Shown here: positions 17,891 through 28,416 of the stretch, piece after piece | Numbering within the stretch: position 1 is the first letter of the stretch | Layout: every line of letters begins with the position of its first letter | NCBI RefSeq assembly: GCF_000161795.2 | Contig: NZ_CP006882.1 | Span: forward strand, 1,860,001 to 1,924,000 | Source: Synechococcus sp. WH 8109 | GTDB taxonomy: Bacteria > Cyanobacteriota > Cyanobacteriia > PCC-6307 > Cyanobiaceae | DNA: 64,000 nt | Direction of reading: 5' to 3' | Program-made: the position numbers and the translations under genes | Notes under the pieces: model-generated | Told to the model about the DNA's origin: nothing | What the model saw: the letters and a program-made list of their open reading frames with translations, nothing else | Databases searched by the model: none

Positions 17891-18428
17891 GGTCGCGACC
17901 GGTAATCACCCAGGCCACCGCGCGAAGCCAATCACTCCATTGCTTGAAGTGCCCCTCCTGGACGCAGTCCTCGCGGCAGGCCACAGGAACGCCGGTGAGC
18001 TGAATTCCGCGACTGCCGGCCACCACCTGGCCCACCGCCATGGAGCGGGGCAGGTGGTCTTCGCTGGTCACCAGCAGGACATGGCGAACGCCATCCGCCT
18101 GCAGCTCATCCACCACAGACGTGAAATTGCTGAGGGTGTCACGGGCTCGGTAATCCAGGGTGACGCGGTCGGGATTGAAGCGCTCCTCACTGAGCATCCA
18201 TTCGGCATACTCACGGTTGCTGCCGCCGCTCACCAGCAGGGGTAGATCGAGCTGACGCGCCAACCGGGCACCCATTCGTTCCCGGTCGACATCCCCCCCG
18301 AGCACCAGCACCAGCTGGGGCGGGCTGCGATCCAAAAGAGCCCGCCGATAGGGCGACAGCGGGCCGGGCCCCAGCAGCCAGGCCATGAGACCAGCTCCCA
18401 GCAGCAGCCCTGTACGCACGCCCGCCAT
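17853..18428 (-). CDS. YdcF-like DUF218 protein
   Basis: The 191-residue protein has an N-terminal hydrophobic segment (about 5-20) and a DUF218 domain with VLVLGGD, LLVSGGSNREYAEWM and a VTSEDHLPRSM stretch. DUF218 proteins such as SanA, ElyC and YdcF are envelope-linked in bacteria; their reaction is not settled. Its ATG overlaps the stop of tsaB by one base, so the two are probably translated together. Its end overlaps plsC by 38 nt on the other strand. Confidence 0.85.
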   Translation of the reverse strand: MAGVRTGLLLGAGLMAWLLGPGPLSPYRRALLDRSPPQLVLVLGGDVDRERMGARLARQLDLPLLVSGGSNREYAEWMLSEERFNPDRVTLDYRARDTLSNFTSVVDELQADGVRHVLLVTSEDHLPRSMAVGQVVAGSRGIQLTGVPVACREDCVQEGHFKQWSDWLRAVAWVITGRDLRDAADPDPAER

Positions 18429-19051
18429 CAGACCTGTCCAACAGGTGAGGTGGGGTAAATCGGCAGGACCTCAGCCCAGGGCATCGCAGCCCCGGCGGCA
18501 TGGCTGCGATGCAACAGCTGCAGCAACCGCGCCACATCCGATTTCACATCCAGCTGCACCTCAACAGCGGGCTGGGGTGATGCCCCCTGAGGCAGCAAGG
18601 TCGGCAGGCTGAGTTCGTGAACCTGCCCGGCCGTGAGCCGGTACTGACCACCCACCACCCCCCGCCGGGGTAACTCCTGGGTGATCCAAAACGGTTCCCC
18701 CTGCATGGCTTGGGGCAGTTGCCGCTCCAGGCGTGGGGCCATCAGGGCGTAGCTGCTCACCCCCAGCAGGGGGCAATCCAGCTGTTGCGCCAGGGTGCGG
18801 GCCATCACCACCGTGAGGCGGGTGCCGGTGAAGCCGCCGGGTCCCGTCGCGACGGCAAGGCCCTGCAACTGGGGCCAACGCTCCGGCGGGAGGAGCGCCT
18901 GAACCCGCGCAATCAAACTGTTGGACAGGCCCCGGCCTTCCGGATGGACCTGCACCAGGGGCTCTGCCCCAGGCTGCTGGGGATCCAGCAGCGCCATGCC
19001 AAAGAAGTCGGAACAGCTGTGCAGGGCGAGCAGCAGTGGCGGAGCCGTCAT
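18428..19051 (-). CDS. tsaB: tRNA threonylcarbamoyladenosine biosynthesis protein TsaB
   Basis: TsaB (YeaZ) is the partner of TsaD in making the t6A37 modification of ANN-decoding tRNAs. The 207-residue protein has an ASKHA-type start (LLLALHSCSDFFGMALLD) and the family motif GPGGFTGTRL. I chose the ATG at 19051, which overlaps the ycf34 stop by 4 nt; a start at 19087 would extend further into ycf34. It forms a tight minus-strand series with ycf34 and the YdcF-like gene. Confidence 0.9.
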   Translation of the reverse strand: MTAPPLLLALHSCSDFFGMALLDPQQPGAEPLVQVHPEGRGLSNSLIARVQALLPPERWPQLQGLAVATGPGGFTGTRLTVVMARTLAQQLDCPLLGVSSYALMAPRLERQLPQAMQGEPFWITQELPRRGVVGGQYRLTAGQVHELSLPTLLPQGASPQPAVEVQLDVKSDVARLLQLLHRSHAAGAAMPWAEVLPIYPTSPVGQV

Positions 19052-19299
19052 CGGGGCAACTCCTGCCCAGGACGGCAACGCTGCCACCGCCCTGGATCCG
19101 CCTTGAAGCTAGAGCAGGAACGCACATCCCACTCAATCCCGGCCTGACCATCGGGGAGATCCATCACCGACACGTGTATGCGGGGCGCATCTGGCTCAAA
19201 ATCCGGGGTCTGAGACAGATGCGGGACACCATGCTGGCGCTCAACTGCGTGATAGGCCTGACAACGGTCGACCCAGCTGCAATCCACGCAGATGCACAT
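19048..19299 (-). CDS. ycf34: Ycf34 iron-sulfur protein
   Basis: The 83-residue protein begins MCICVDCSWVDRCQAYHAVE, with Cys2, Cys4, Cys7 and Cys13 clustered, and ends with further cysteines around SCSSF and QRCRPG. In Synechocystis Ycf34 was described as an Fe-S protein linked to photosynthetic electron transport and iron response. The gene leads the ycf34-tsaB-YdcF series and diverges from the CCA-type gene across 32 bp. Confidence 0.93.
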   Translation of the reverse strand: MCICVDCSWVDRCQAYHAVERQHGVPHLSQTPDFEPDAPRIHVSVMDLPDGQAGIEWDVRSCSSFKADPGRWQRCRPGQELPR

Positions 19300-19331
19300 G
19301 CCTCCCGAGGCCGTTCACTCTTCCCATTCTG

Positions 19332-20525
19332 ATGGCCCAAGGCTCCTGCGACGCATTGCTTAACCAGCTGCGAGAGCGACTGGCTCCAGCCCAGTGGCCT
19401 CTACCCCTGGCATGGCTTCCCGAAGGCACAGCGCTGGTGGGTGGAGCCGTGCGGGATGGCTTGCTGGACCGTCTCCAAGAGCAGCCGGATCTTGACCTGG
19501 TGGTCCCATCGGATGCCATCGCCCTAACCAAGGCCTTGGCCCAGGAGCTCCATGGCACTTGTGTGGTGCTCGACGCGGAACGGAGCATTGCTCGGTTGGT
19601 GCTTGGGGGCTGGACGGTCGACATCGCCCGACAGGACGGAGACCGCATCGAAGACGACCTCTGGCGGCGCGACTACCGGCTCAATGCCATCGCCGTGTCG
19701 CTCCAGCCATGGGGAGAGCTGTGGGATCCCACAGGGGGACTCAGCGACCTCCAGCAGGGCTGCCTGACCGCCATCTCGGAAGCCAACCTCATCGATGACC
19801 CTCTGCGGCTGCTGAGGGGATTGCGGCTGATAGCGGAAATCCCCCTCACCATCTCCAGCCAGACCATGGAGTGGATTGAGCACCACGCCGCACGGCTTCC
19901 GGAAGCGGCACCAGAGAGGATCCTGGCGGAGCTGCAGCGCCTGGTGCGGGGCGAACACGCTGACGCCGCGATGGCAGCCCTAAGGAGCCTGCCGTTGCTG
20001 CATCCCTGGGCGGCCGGGGGGCAACCTCCCACACCCGGCAACATCGATGGCCTGACCAGCGAGGAAGCCGCATCAGCAGTGCCCTTGGCGCGGCTGACGG
20101 CCCTGGTGAGCGATGAGGGCCTCAGCCAACTCCGGGCTAGTCGCGCCCTGCGCCAGCGCTGCAAACGGCTGCGGAGCTGGCAGCAACGCACCGGTCAGGC
20201 ACCGGACGCGCTACCCGATAGCGATCGACTGCAATTGCACGAGGAGCTGGAGGGGGATCTCCCCGCCCTGGTCCTGCAACTGCCCATGCCCGAGAAAGAA
20301 ATCTGGCTGCGTCGATGGCGCAACGCGAAGGATCCTCTGTTCCACCCCAGAACTCCGGTCGACGGCAACGGCCTGCTCACAGCCCTGGAGATAGAACCCG
20401 GCCCCCATCTCGGACGCCTGCTGCATCATCTGAAGCTTGAACATGCCTTTGGACGCATCCAGACCCCAAGCGAGGCGCTGAAGGAGGCCCAACATTTCTT
20501 GGCGCTCGAAAGCGAGGCTCTGTGA
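19332..20525 (+). CDS. tRNA nucleotidyltransferase / poly(A) polymerase family (class II CCA-type)
   Basis: The 397-residue protein has the class II nucleotidyltransferase head with LVGGAVRDGLL and the metal-binding DLDLV, then RRDYRLNAIAV and the DDPLRLLRGLRL motif of the neck. Enzymes of this type add CCA, or only CC or A, to tRNA 3' ends. Which activity it has cannot be decided here. tRNA-Asn in this window lacks an encoded CCA, so such an activity is needed. It is followed by the RRM gene with 61 bp between. Confidence 0.88.
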   Translation: MAQGSCDALLNQLRERLAPAQWPLPLAWLPEGTALVGGAVRDGLLDRLQEQPDLDLVVPSDAIALTKALAQELHGTCVVLDAERSIARLVLGGWTVDIARQDGDRIEDDLWRRDYRLNAIAVSLQPWGELWDPTGGLSDLQQGCLTAISEANLIDDPLRLLRGLRLIAEIPLTISSQTMEWIEHHAARLPEAAPERILAELQRLVRGEHADAAMAALRSLPLLHPWAAGGQPPTPGNIDGLTSEEAASAVPLARLTALVSDEGLSQLRASRALRQRCKRLRSWQQRTGQAPDALPDSDRLQLHEELEGDLPALVLQLPMPEKEIWLRRWRNAKDPLFHPRTPVDGNGLLTALEIEPGPHLGRLLHHLKLEHAFGRIQTPSEALKEAQHFLALESEAL

Positions 20526-20586
20526 TTAACTTTCCTGGTGTCAATGATGACGGTCAGACACCGACAGATCGCATTCCCTTTCCTTC

Positions 20587-21018
20587 ATGAGCATCCGCCT
20601 GTACATCGGCAACCTGCCGCAAACCTTTGAAGAACAGGAGCTGGTGGCTCTGCTCAAGGCAGTGGGAGAAGGGATTCGGTTCAAGTCGGTTCTCGACCGC
20701 GAAACCGGTGCATGCCGCGGTTTCGGCTTCGCCAACGTGGATGATCCGAAACTGGCCGACGCCGTGATCGAAGCTCTCAACGGCAAGGAGTTCGGTGGCA
20801 GTGCTCTGCGGGTCGAGCGCTCCGAGCGCCGCGACAACAATGCTGGCGGCAACCGTCGTGGAGCCCCCAATGCAGCCGGTCAGCCTCAAGTGGCCCGCAA
20901 GGCTGTGAACAAAGTGGTCCACAGCGATGCGAAGAGCGAAGGTGCTCCTGACCCCCGCTGGGCCGGCGAACTGTCCAAGCTCAAGGATCTGCTAGCCAAC
21001 CAGAAAACGGCGGTTTGA
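20587..21018 (+). CDS. RRM-type RNA-binding protein
   Basis: The 143-residue protein has one RNA recognition motif (about 1-80) with RNP2 LYIGNL and RNP1 RGFGFANV, then a low-complexity Gly/Asn/Arg linker and a charged C-terminal helix. Cyanobacterial Rbp proteins of this kind bind U-rich RNA and are linked to cold response and mRNA localisation. The C-terminal extension after the linker (DPRWAGELSKLKDLL) is longer than in the minimal glycine-tail type. A terminator follows at 21061. Confidence 0.92.
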   Translation: MSIRLYIGNLPQTFEEQELVALLKAVGEGIRFKSVLDRETGACRGFGFANVDDPKLADAVIEALNGKEFGGSALRVERSERRDNNAGGNRRGAPNAAGQPQVARKAVNKVVHSDAKSEGAPDPRWAGELSKLKDLLANQKTAV

Positions 21019-21060
21019 TCCGTCGCCGATCTGATCGATGGAAACAGCAGATCAACTCAA

Positions 21061-21090
21061 CCCCTGCCGGTACGACCGTCAGGGGTTTTT
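21061..21090 (+). terminator. Rho-independent terminator after the RRM gene
   Basis: Stem CCCCTG(c)CGG pairs with CCG(t)CAGGGG around a TACGA loop and is followed by five T residues. It lies 43 bp after the RRM gene stop and touches the crtB stop codon from the other side. Confidence 0.88.
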
Positions 21091-21997
21091 AGCGTGACTG
21101 AGCCAACAGGAATGAACGGGGCAGATCAAGCAGCTTGTTGACCTTGGCCACATAGGCACGGTGATTGAACACGTCGTAATCGACCCGTTCAATTTCATCC
21201 AGGATGCCGCGGTACAGCCGCAACGACGTCCACACAGGCCAGCGCGCATCGGCGGACAGCCAACGGACTCCGGCTTCCGAGCGAGCAAACCAATCGCGAG
21301 CCCGCTCCAGTTGAAAGCGCATCAACGCACGCCAGGCGTTGTTGAGGGTTCCAGCCATAAGCTCCTCCTCGGAATAGCCGAAACGCTCGAGATCTTCCTG
21401 GGGCAGATAGATACGACCACGGCCCCGGTCTTCCCCCACATCCCGAAGGATGTTGGTGAGTTGGTTAGCGATCCCCAGGGCGACGGCGGCATCGGAGGTG
21501 TCGGGACAGTCGCTCCAGGGAGCTGAGGTGTAGGCCTGGTCGACGCCCATCACCCCCTGGGTCATCAGGCCAACGGTGCCTGCCACGCGATAGCAGTAGA
21601 GCTTGAGGTCTTCAAAGCGGGGGTAGCGGGTCCAGGTGAGGTCCATCCGCTGGCCCTCAATCATGTCGAGGTAAGGCTGAATGCCCTGGGGGAAGCGCTC
21701 CAGGGTGTCCACCATCACCGCATCCAGGTCGTCCGCCACCCGACCATCAAACAGAGCGCGGGTCTTCTCCTCCCAACGGTCGAGCCGCTCTGCCAGCTCC
21801 TCCACCGGACGCCCCTGGGCCTCCGAGCTGTCCATCAACTCATCCGTGCGCCGGCACCACACATAGATCGCCCAAATGGCACGCCGCTTCTCCGGAGGGA
21901 GAAGCAAGGTGCCGAGATAAAACGTCTTGGCCCACTCGGCGGTCTCCCGACGGCAGGCCTCAAAGGCTGCGTCGAGATCCGGGGAGGCGAGGGGCAT
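21089..21997 (-). CDS. crtB: Phytoene synthase
   Basis: The 302-residue enzyme joins two geranylgeranyl diphosphates to phytoene, the first carotenoid step. It shows the two acidic motifs of squalene/phytoene synthases: CRRTDELMDSSEA (about 49-61) and DVGEDRGRGRIYLPQED (about 184-200). It lies 3 bp downstream of crtP, so crtP and crtB form an operon, the usual cyanobacterial arrangement. Confidence 0.96.
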   Translation of the reverse strand: MPLASPDLDAAFEACRRETAEWAKTFYLGTLLLPPEKRRAIWAIYVWCRRTDELMDSSEAQGRPVEELAERLDRWEEKTRALFDGRVADDLDAVMVDTLERFPQGIQPYLDMIEGQRMDLTWTRYPRFEDLKLYCYRVAGTVGLMTQGVMGVDQAYTSAPWSDCPDTSDAAVALGIANQLTNILRDVGEDRGRGRIYLPQEDLERFGYSEEELMAGTLNNAWRALMRFQLERARDWFARSEAGVRWLSADARWPVWTSLRLYRGILDEIERVDYDVFNHRAYVAKVNKLLDLPRSFLLAQSR

Positions 21998-22000
21998 GGC

Positions 22001-23446
<1,446 letters not shown>

Positions 23447-23507
23447 TTAAAAGGGCTTGACCCCCCTTTGCTTCTTAAACTCGTGTCAGCTTTCCCGTGG
23501 TCGCGTC

Positions 23508-23855
23508 TTGGCTGACACCCTTCTCAAGTGCACCACCCGCCACGTGCGCCTGTTCACAGCAGCACTTCAAGAGGAGGATCTGGTTCCTTCGGATGACCAA
23601 CTGACCTTGGATCTGGATCCCGACAACGAATTTCTATGGGATGCCGCCAGCCTCGCCAAGGTGCAGGGACGCTTTAAGGAACTGGTAGATGCCGCAGCCG
23701 GCGGCGAATTGAGTGACTACACCCTGCGCCGCATTGGTACAGACTTGGAGGGATTCATCCGGCAACTGCTCCAGGCCGGAGAACTCAGCTACAACCCGGA
23801 TGGCCGCGTGCAGAACTTCTCCATGGGCCTGCCCCGCACCCCTGAACTGTTGTGA
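23508..23855 (+). CDS. ndhM: NAD(P)H-quinone oxidoreductase subunit M
   Basis: NdhM is a small soluble subunit of photosynthetic NDH-1, specific to cyanobacteria and chloroplasts. I chose the TTG at 23508, which gives a 115-residue protein starting [16 protein letters not shown], the usual NdhM start and length. The conserved [10 protein letters not shown] and [11 protein letters not shown] stretches are present. The stop overlaps the GTG start of the DUF3172 gene by 4 nt. It diverges from crtP. Confidence 0.93.
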   Translation: MADTLLKCTTRHVRLFTAALQEEDLVPSDDQLTLDLDPDNEFLWDAASLAKVQGRFKELVDAAAGGELSDYTLRRIGTDLEGFIRQLLQAGELSYNPDGRVQNFSMGLPRTPELL

Positions 23856-24487
23856 CCGGCTCGCGCTACGACCGCGGCGGCCGCCGACCGCGTGATGGCC
23901 GCTACAACCGCGTTGAGCGTGACCGCTATGACGCTCCACCTCGGGGCGGATACGGCCGTCCTGCCGGCCCCCCACCGGGTGGTGGAGGCAGCCAGGGCGA
24001 CTTTCAATTCAGCACCCTCACCTTGGCCGTCTTGGCAGGAGTTCTCGTGGTGGGGATCGGCATCGGCAGCGCTGTCACCAGCACCACCACGGGCGACCAG
24101 GGAAACATCGCCAGCTCCCAGCAACTGGACATGGCCGTTCCCGACCCGGAGTTCTGCCGCCAGTGGGGGGCGAGCGCCTTCGTCATGGACATCGAGATGT
24201 ACACAACGCTCAACCCCTCCAGCAGCTTTGTGACCCAGCCGACCCTGCAACCGGGTTGCGTGATCCGTCGGGAGAACTGGTCGGTGCTGCGCAAGGAGGG
24301 GGCCATCACCGCCGAGCAGGAGCGTGAGTGCAAACAGCGGATGAATACCTTTGCCTACATCGGCTCCGTGCGGGACAAGCCCGTGGTGCGCTGCGTCTAC
24401 CAAACCGACATCAGTGACAACAAATTCCTCACCCGAGGCGTGGCAGATGACGCTGTGGGCGTCACACCAGAGGCCGATCAGTTCTGA
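23852..24487 (+). CDS. DUF3172 protein
   Basis: This 211-residue protein has an Arg/Gly/Pro-rich, basic N-terminus (1-50), one membrane segment (about 54-75) and a C-terminal domain with [14 protein letters not shown] and [11 protein letters not shown]. It resembles the cyanobacterial DUF3172 family, whose role is unknown. The Arg-Gly-rich tail facing the cytoplasm could bind RNA or an acidic partner, but this is speculation. It is translationally linked to ndhM and its last 10 nt overlap the convergent rbcR. Confidence 0.8.
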   Translation: MTGSRYDRGGRRPRDGRYNRVERDRYDAPPRGGYGRPAGPPPGGGGSQGDFQFSTLTLAVLAGVLVVGIGIGSAVTSTTTGDQGNIASSQQLDMAVPDPEFCRQWGASAFVMDIEMYTTLNPSSSFVTQPTLQPGCVIRRENWSVLRKEGAITAEQERECKQRMNTFAYIGSVRDKPVVRCVYQTDISDNKFLTRGVADDAVGVTPEADQF

Positions 24488-25467
24488 ATAAGTTGCTCCC
24501 CGATCGCTTCAGGCACGACCTTCGCTGCCTGGCGAATCGGGCTGTCAGCACTGGCAAAGACTGGCAGAACGTCATTGCGGAAGGCCACCGAAGCGCGTGA
24601 GCAGTAGCGGGCGGGATGGGTGATCAGCTTGAGCTGGCGTCTCACCTGCAGATCAGCCACCTGGGGCCGATGAATCGTGCCAGCCGATAACTCCCGCTCG
24701 ATCGACACCACAGGAACAAAGGCGGCGCCCAGACCCGCCTGAACGGCATTCTTGATGGCTTCCAGCGAATTCAGCTCCATGTCGATGCGTAGGCGCTGCA
24801 CATCCAGGCCGGAGCGCGCCAAGAGCTGGTCAACCATCTTCCGGGTGGTGGATTGGGCGTCGAGGCAGACAAAGCCCAGGCGATAGAGGTCTTCCTTGGT
24901 GAGTTCAGCCAGTCGGGCCAAGGGGTGCTTCACCGGCAACACCAGGGCCAGCTCATCACTGGCGTAGGGCACAACCTGCAGCAGTTCATTGAGTTCTGCC
25001 GGCAATTCACCACCGATGATCGCCAGGTCGATCTGACCGTTGGCCACGCTCCAGCCCGTGCGTCTTGTGCTGTGGACCTGAAGCTGCACGGACACGTCCG
25101 GATATTTCTGGCGGAACAGGCCGATCATCCGGGGCATCAGATAAGTGCCGGTGGTCTGACTTGCCCCCACGATCAGGGATCCACCTTTGAGGTTGTGGAG
25201 ATCATCCAGGGCCCGACAGGCTTCGTGGCACTGGCTCAGGATCCGGTCGCAGTAACTCAGCAACAGATGGCCAGCCTCAGTGAGCTGCGCCTTGCGCCCG
25301 CCGCGATCAAACAACGACACCTCCAGCTGCTTCTCTAGGTTCTGGATCTGAAGGCTGACGGCGGGCTGGGTGACGTAGAGACTGTCGGCGGCTTTCTTGA
25401 AGCTGCCCTCACTGACAATCGCGCGAAGGATCCGCAGCTGGTCGAGGGTGAACGGCAGATCGGCCAC
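24478..25467 (-). CDS. rbcR: LysR-type regulator RbcR (Ycf30)
   Basis: The 329-residue LysR-type protein has an N-terminal helix-turn-helix ([20 protein letters not shown], about 23-42) and a periplasmic-binding-like effector domain. In cyanobacteria and red-lineage plastids this subgroup controls RuBisCO and carbon-fixation genes, responding to metabolites such as RuBP. The related NdhR/CcmR is an alternative, but the RbcR reading fits the start better. I chose the GTG at 25467 ([13 protein letters not shown] follows). It diverges from the Z-ISO gene across 81 bp, upstream of ndhF-ndhD. Confidence 0.85.
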   Translation of the reverse strand: MADLPFTLDQLRILRAIVSEGSFKKAADSLYVTQPAVSLQIQNLEKQLEVSLFDRGGRKAQLTEAGHLLLSYCDRILSQCHEACRALDDLHNLKGGSLIVGASQTTGTYLMPRMIGLFRQKYPDVSVQLQVHSTRRTGWSVANGQIDLAIIGGELPAELNELLQVVPYASDELALVLPVKHPLARLAELTKEDLYRLGFVCLDAQSTTRKMVDQLLARSGLDVQRLRIDMELNSLEAIKNAVQAGLGAAFVPVVSIERELSAGTIHRPQVADLQVRRQLKLITHPARYCSRASVAFRNDVLPVFASADSPIRQAAKVVPEAIGEQLIQN

Positions 25468-25548
25468 CGCGGAACACCCGGAGGAACACCAGAAATTTAG
25501 GACCGCCACGTCCGACAGCCAGAATCACGCCCTTCCAACGCAGCCGCC

Positions 25549-26280
25549 ATGGCCTCCACCCACCACAGCAGCGTCGTGATGCTGGTGCTGCTGATCCTGT
25601 TTGCCGTGATTCACAGCGGTGGTGCTGCCCTGCGCAGCCGGGCTGAGGCCGTGATCGGAGCGAGGGCCTGGCGCCTGATCTTCGCGGCAGCCAGCATTCC
25701 TTCGGCCGTGGTGGTGATCGGCTGGTTCCTGGCCCATCGCTACGACGGGGTGCGGCTGTGGAATCTCCAGGGCGTGCCTGGGGTGATTCCGATCGTCTGG
25801 ATCGGAACCGCCATCAGCTTTCTCTTCCTTTATCCAGCCACCTACAACCTGCTGGAGATCCCGGCGGTGCTGAAACCACAGGTGCGTCTTTATGCCACGG
25901 GAATCATCCGCATCAGCCGCCATCCCCAGGCCATCGGGCAAATTCTCTGGTGCCTCACCCACGCCCTCTGGATCGGCAGCAGTTTCATGTTGGTGACCTG
26001 CGTGGGCCTGATCGGCCATCACCTCTTCGCCGTCTGGCATGGCGACCGGCGCCTGAAGGCCCGCTTCGGTGAGGCCTTTGATGAGCTCAAGGCCAGCACC
26101 TCGATCGTGCCGTTCGCTGCCGTTCTGGATGGACGCCAGCAGCTGCAGTGGCAGGAATTTGTCCGGCCCGCGCAACTAGGCATCGCCATTGCCGTCGGCG
26201 TCTTCTGGTGGGCCCACCGCTTCATTCCGACGGCTGCCGAGTTAATGCGCAATTCAGCACTCCAGAACCTGCTGGGCTGA
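25549..26280 (+). CDS. 15-cis-zeta-carotene isomerase (Z-ISO, NnrU family)
   Basis: The 243-residue protein has six or seven membrane segments and would be called NnrU by domain. It contains AVIHSGGAALR (His22), HRYDGVRLWNLQGVPGV, FLYPATYNLLE, RISRHPQAIGQILWC (His125), GLIGHHLFAVWHGDRRL and TSIVPFAAVLDGRQ. As far as I remember the plant Z-ISO sequence, these blocks match it closely and in order. Z-ISO is a haem-dependent enzyme that isomerises the central cis bond of zeta-carotene between CrtP and CrtQ. crtP and crtB lie within 5 kb, which supports this. It precedes ndhF by 34 bp. Confidence 0.85.
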   Translation: MASTHHSSVVMLVLLILFAVIHSGGAALRSRAEAVIGARAWRLIFAAASIPSAVVVIGWFLAHRYDGVRLWNLQGVPGVIPIVWIGTAISFLFLYPATYNLLEIPAVLKPQVRLYATGIIRISRHPQAIGQILWCLTHALWIGSSFMLVTCVGLIGHHLFAVWHGDRRLKARFGEAFDELKASTSIVPFAAVLDGRQQLQWQEFVRPAQLGIAIAVGVFWWAHRFIPTAAELMRNSALQNLLG

Positions 26281-26314
26281 GCTGCCTACACTCGCTTCAA
26301 CCTGCTGTTTGCGG

Positions 26315-28324
26315 ATGCCCTCGGCCGAGGAACTCGCCTGGCTCATTCCCGTTCTGCCCCTGTTCGGCGCCGTGCTGACCGGGCTGGGATTGATCAGCTT
26401 CAACCGCACGATCAACCGGTTGCGCAAACCCGTTGCGCTGCTATTGATCTCCTGTGTTGGTGCAGCTGCGGCCCTCAGCTACAGCATCCTGTTCAACCAG
26501 CTCAATGGCGCCCCGCCGGTCGAGCATCTGTTCGTCTGGGCCAGTGCCGGCAGCTTCGTTCTGCCGATGGGCTACGTGGTGGATCCGCTTGGAGCGGTGA
26601 TGCTGGCGCTGGTCACCACCATCGCCCTGCTGGTGCTGGTGTATTCCCACGGCTACATGGCCCACGACAAGGGCTATGTGCGCTTCTTCACCTACCTGGC
26701 GCTGTTCAGCAGCTCCATGCTGGGGCTGATCATCAGCCCCAATCTCCTGGAGATCTACGTCTTCTGGGAGCTGGTGGGCATGTGCTCCTATCTGTTGGTG
26801 GGCTTCTGGTACGACCGTGATGGCGCCGCCCACGCCGCCCAGAAAGCCTTTGTGGTGAACCGGGTGGGTGACTTCGGCCTGCTGCTAGGCATCCTTGGCC
26901 TGTTCTGGGCCACCGGCAGCTTCGATTTCCAGGGAATCGCCGATGGCTTGCAGAACGGCCTGGCCGCCGGAACGGTGGCCCCATGGGCAGCGCTGCTGCT
27001 CTGCCTGCTGGTGTTCATGGGTCCGATGGCCAAGTCGGCCCAGTTCCCTCTCCATGTCTGGCTGCCCGATGCCATGGAGGGGCCGACGCCAATTTCAGCG
27101 CTGATTCACGCCGCCACGATGGTGGCCGCAGGGGTGTTCCTGGTCGCCCGCCTCGATCCCCTCTACGCCCAGTTCCCTGTCGTTCAAACAGTGATCGCCG
27201 TCGTTGGCACGATCACCTGCTTCCTGGGAGCCTCCATTGCCCTCACCCAGATGGATCTCAAGAAGGGTCTGGCCTACAGCACCGTCTCCCAGCTCGGTTA
27301 CATGATGCTGGCGATGGGTTGCGGCGCCCCGGTCGCCGGCATCTTCCACCTGGTGACGCATGCCTTCTTCAAGGCGATGTTGTTCCTGGGATCAGGCTCC
27401 GTCATTCACGCCATGGAGGAGGTGGTGGGCCACGAGCCCGTTCTCGCCCAAGACATGCGCCTGATGGGAGGCCTGCGCAAGAAGATGCCCGTCACCTCGA
27501 TCACCTTCTTCATCGGCTGCATCGCCATCAGCGGCATTCCGCCCCTGGCCGGCTTCTGGAGCAAGGACGAAATTCTTGGTCAGGCCTTCAACAGCTACCC
27601 GCTGCTCTGGGTGGTGGGCTTCCTGACAGCAGGGATGACGGCCTTTTACATGTTCCGCCTTTATTTCCTCACCTTTGAAGGGGAGTTCCGCGGCAACGAC
27701 ACCGCCATGCAGGCCCAGCTGCTCACTGCAGCGGGCAAGGATCCTTCCGAGCACCACGCCCATGGCGGCAGTGTGCATGAATCGGCCTGGCCGATGGCGG
27801 CCCCCTTGGCGGTGCTAGCGGTGCCTTCCGTACTGATAGGTCTGCTTGGAACACCCTGGAACAGCCGCTTCGCAGGCCTTCTCAATCCCGAAGAAGCCCT
27901 CGAGATGGCCGAACAATTCAGCTGGGGCGAGTTTCTGCCTCTGGCGGGCGCCTCCGTGGCCATCTCCGTTGCCGGCATCACCCTGGCTGTTCTGGCCTAT
28001 GCCCTTCATCGGATTGATCTGGGGCAGCTGGTGGCAGGTCGCTTCCCGGCGGTGAATGCCTTCCTCGCCAACAAGTGGTACCTCGATGTGGTGAACGAGA
28101 AGCTGTTCGTTCGCGGCAGCCGCAAACTGGCGCGCGAGGTGCTCGAGGTGGACGCCAAGGTGGTGGATGGCGTGGTCAACCTCACCGGACTGCTCACCCT
28201 CGGAAGCGGCGAAGGTCTCAAATATCTCGAGACCGGACGGGCCCAGTTCTATGCCCTGATCGTGTTTGCCGGCGTGATCGGCTTGGTGGTGCTGTTCGGC
28301 GTGATCGGCGGACCAATCGCTTAA
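26315..28324 (+). CDS. ndhF: NAD(P)H-quinone oxidoreductase subunit 5 (NdhF1 type)
   Basis: The 669-residue antiporter-like subunit forms the distal membrane arm of NDH-1 and helps pump protons. About 16 membrane segments are visible, with EIYVFWELVGMCSYLLVGFWY, HVWLPDAMEGPTPISAL and YSTVSQLGYMMLAMG blocks, and the long C-terminal region of the NdhF type. I chose the ATG at 26315; a TTG two codons upstream is possible. It is followed by ndhD after 92 bp containing a strong palindrome. The pair resembles the NdhF1/NdhD1 module of respiratory and cyclic electron flow rather than the CO2-uptake forms, but this was not tested. Confidence 0.95.
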   Translation: MPSAEELAWLIPVLPLFGAVLTGLGLISFNRTINRLRKPVALLLISCVGAAAALSYSILFNQLNGAPPVEHLFVWASAGSFVLPMGYVVDPLGAVMLALVTTIALLVLVYSHGYMAHDKGYVRFFTYLALFSSSMLGLIISPNLLEIYVFWELVGMCSYLLVGFWYDRDGAAHAAQKAFVVNRVGDFGLLLGILGLFWATGSFDFQGIADGLQNGLAAGTVAPWAALLLCLLVFMGPMAKSAQFPLHVWLPDAMEGPTPISALIHAATMVAAGVFLVARLDPLYAQFPVVQTVIAVVGTITCFLGASIALTQMDLKKGLAYSTVSQLGYMMLAMGCGAPVAGIFHLVTHAFFKAMLFLGSGSVIHAMEEVVGHEPVLAQDMRLMGGLRKKMPVTSITFFIGCIAISGIPPLAGFWSKDEILGQAFNSYPLLWVVGFLTAGMTAFYMFRLYFLTFEGEFRGNDTAMQAQLLTAAGKDPSEHHAHGGSVHESAWPMAAPLAVLAVPSVLIGLLGTPWNSRFAGLLNPEEALEMAEQFSWGEFLPLAGASVAISVAGITLAVLAYALHRIDLGQLVAGRFPAVNAFLANKWYLDVVNEKLFVRGSRKLAREVLEVDAKVVDGVVNLTGLLTLGSGEGLKYLETGRAQFYALIVFAGVIGLVVLFGVIGGPIA

Positions 28325-28339
28325 GGCCTAACGCCCATG

Positions 28340-28369
28340 TGTGTCATCGCCTATCGAGGTGATGACACA
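28340..28369 (+). promoter_or_regulatory. Perfect hairpin between ndhF and ndhD
   Basis: A 13-bp stem (TGTGTCATCGCCT pairing with AGGTGATGACACA, one G-U pair) closes a 4-nt ATCG loop. It starts 15 bp after the ndhF stop and ends 47 bp before the ndhD GTG. No T-tract follows, so it is more likely an mRNA processing or stability element, or a DNA palindrome for a regulator, than a terminator. Confidence 0.6.
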
Positions 28370-28416
28370 GCGGCCATGATTTCTACGATCCAACCAGTAA
28401 GGATCGGATTGACAGC

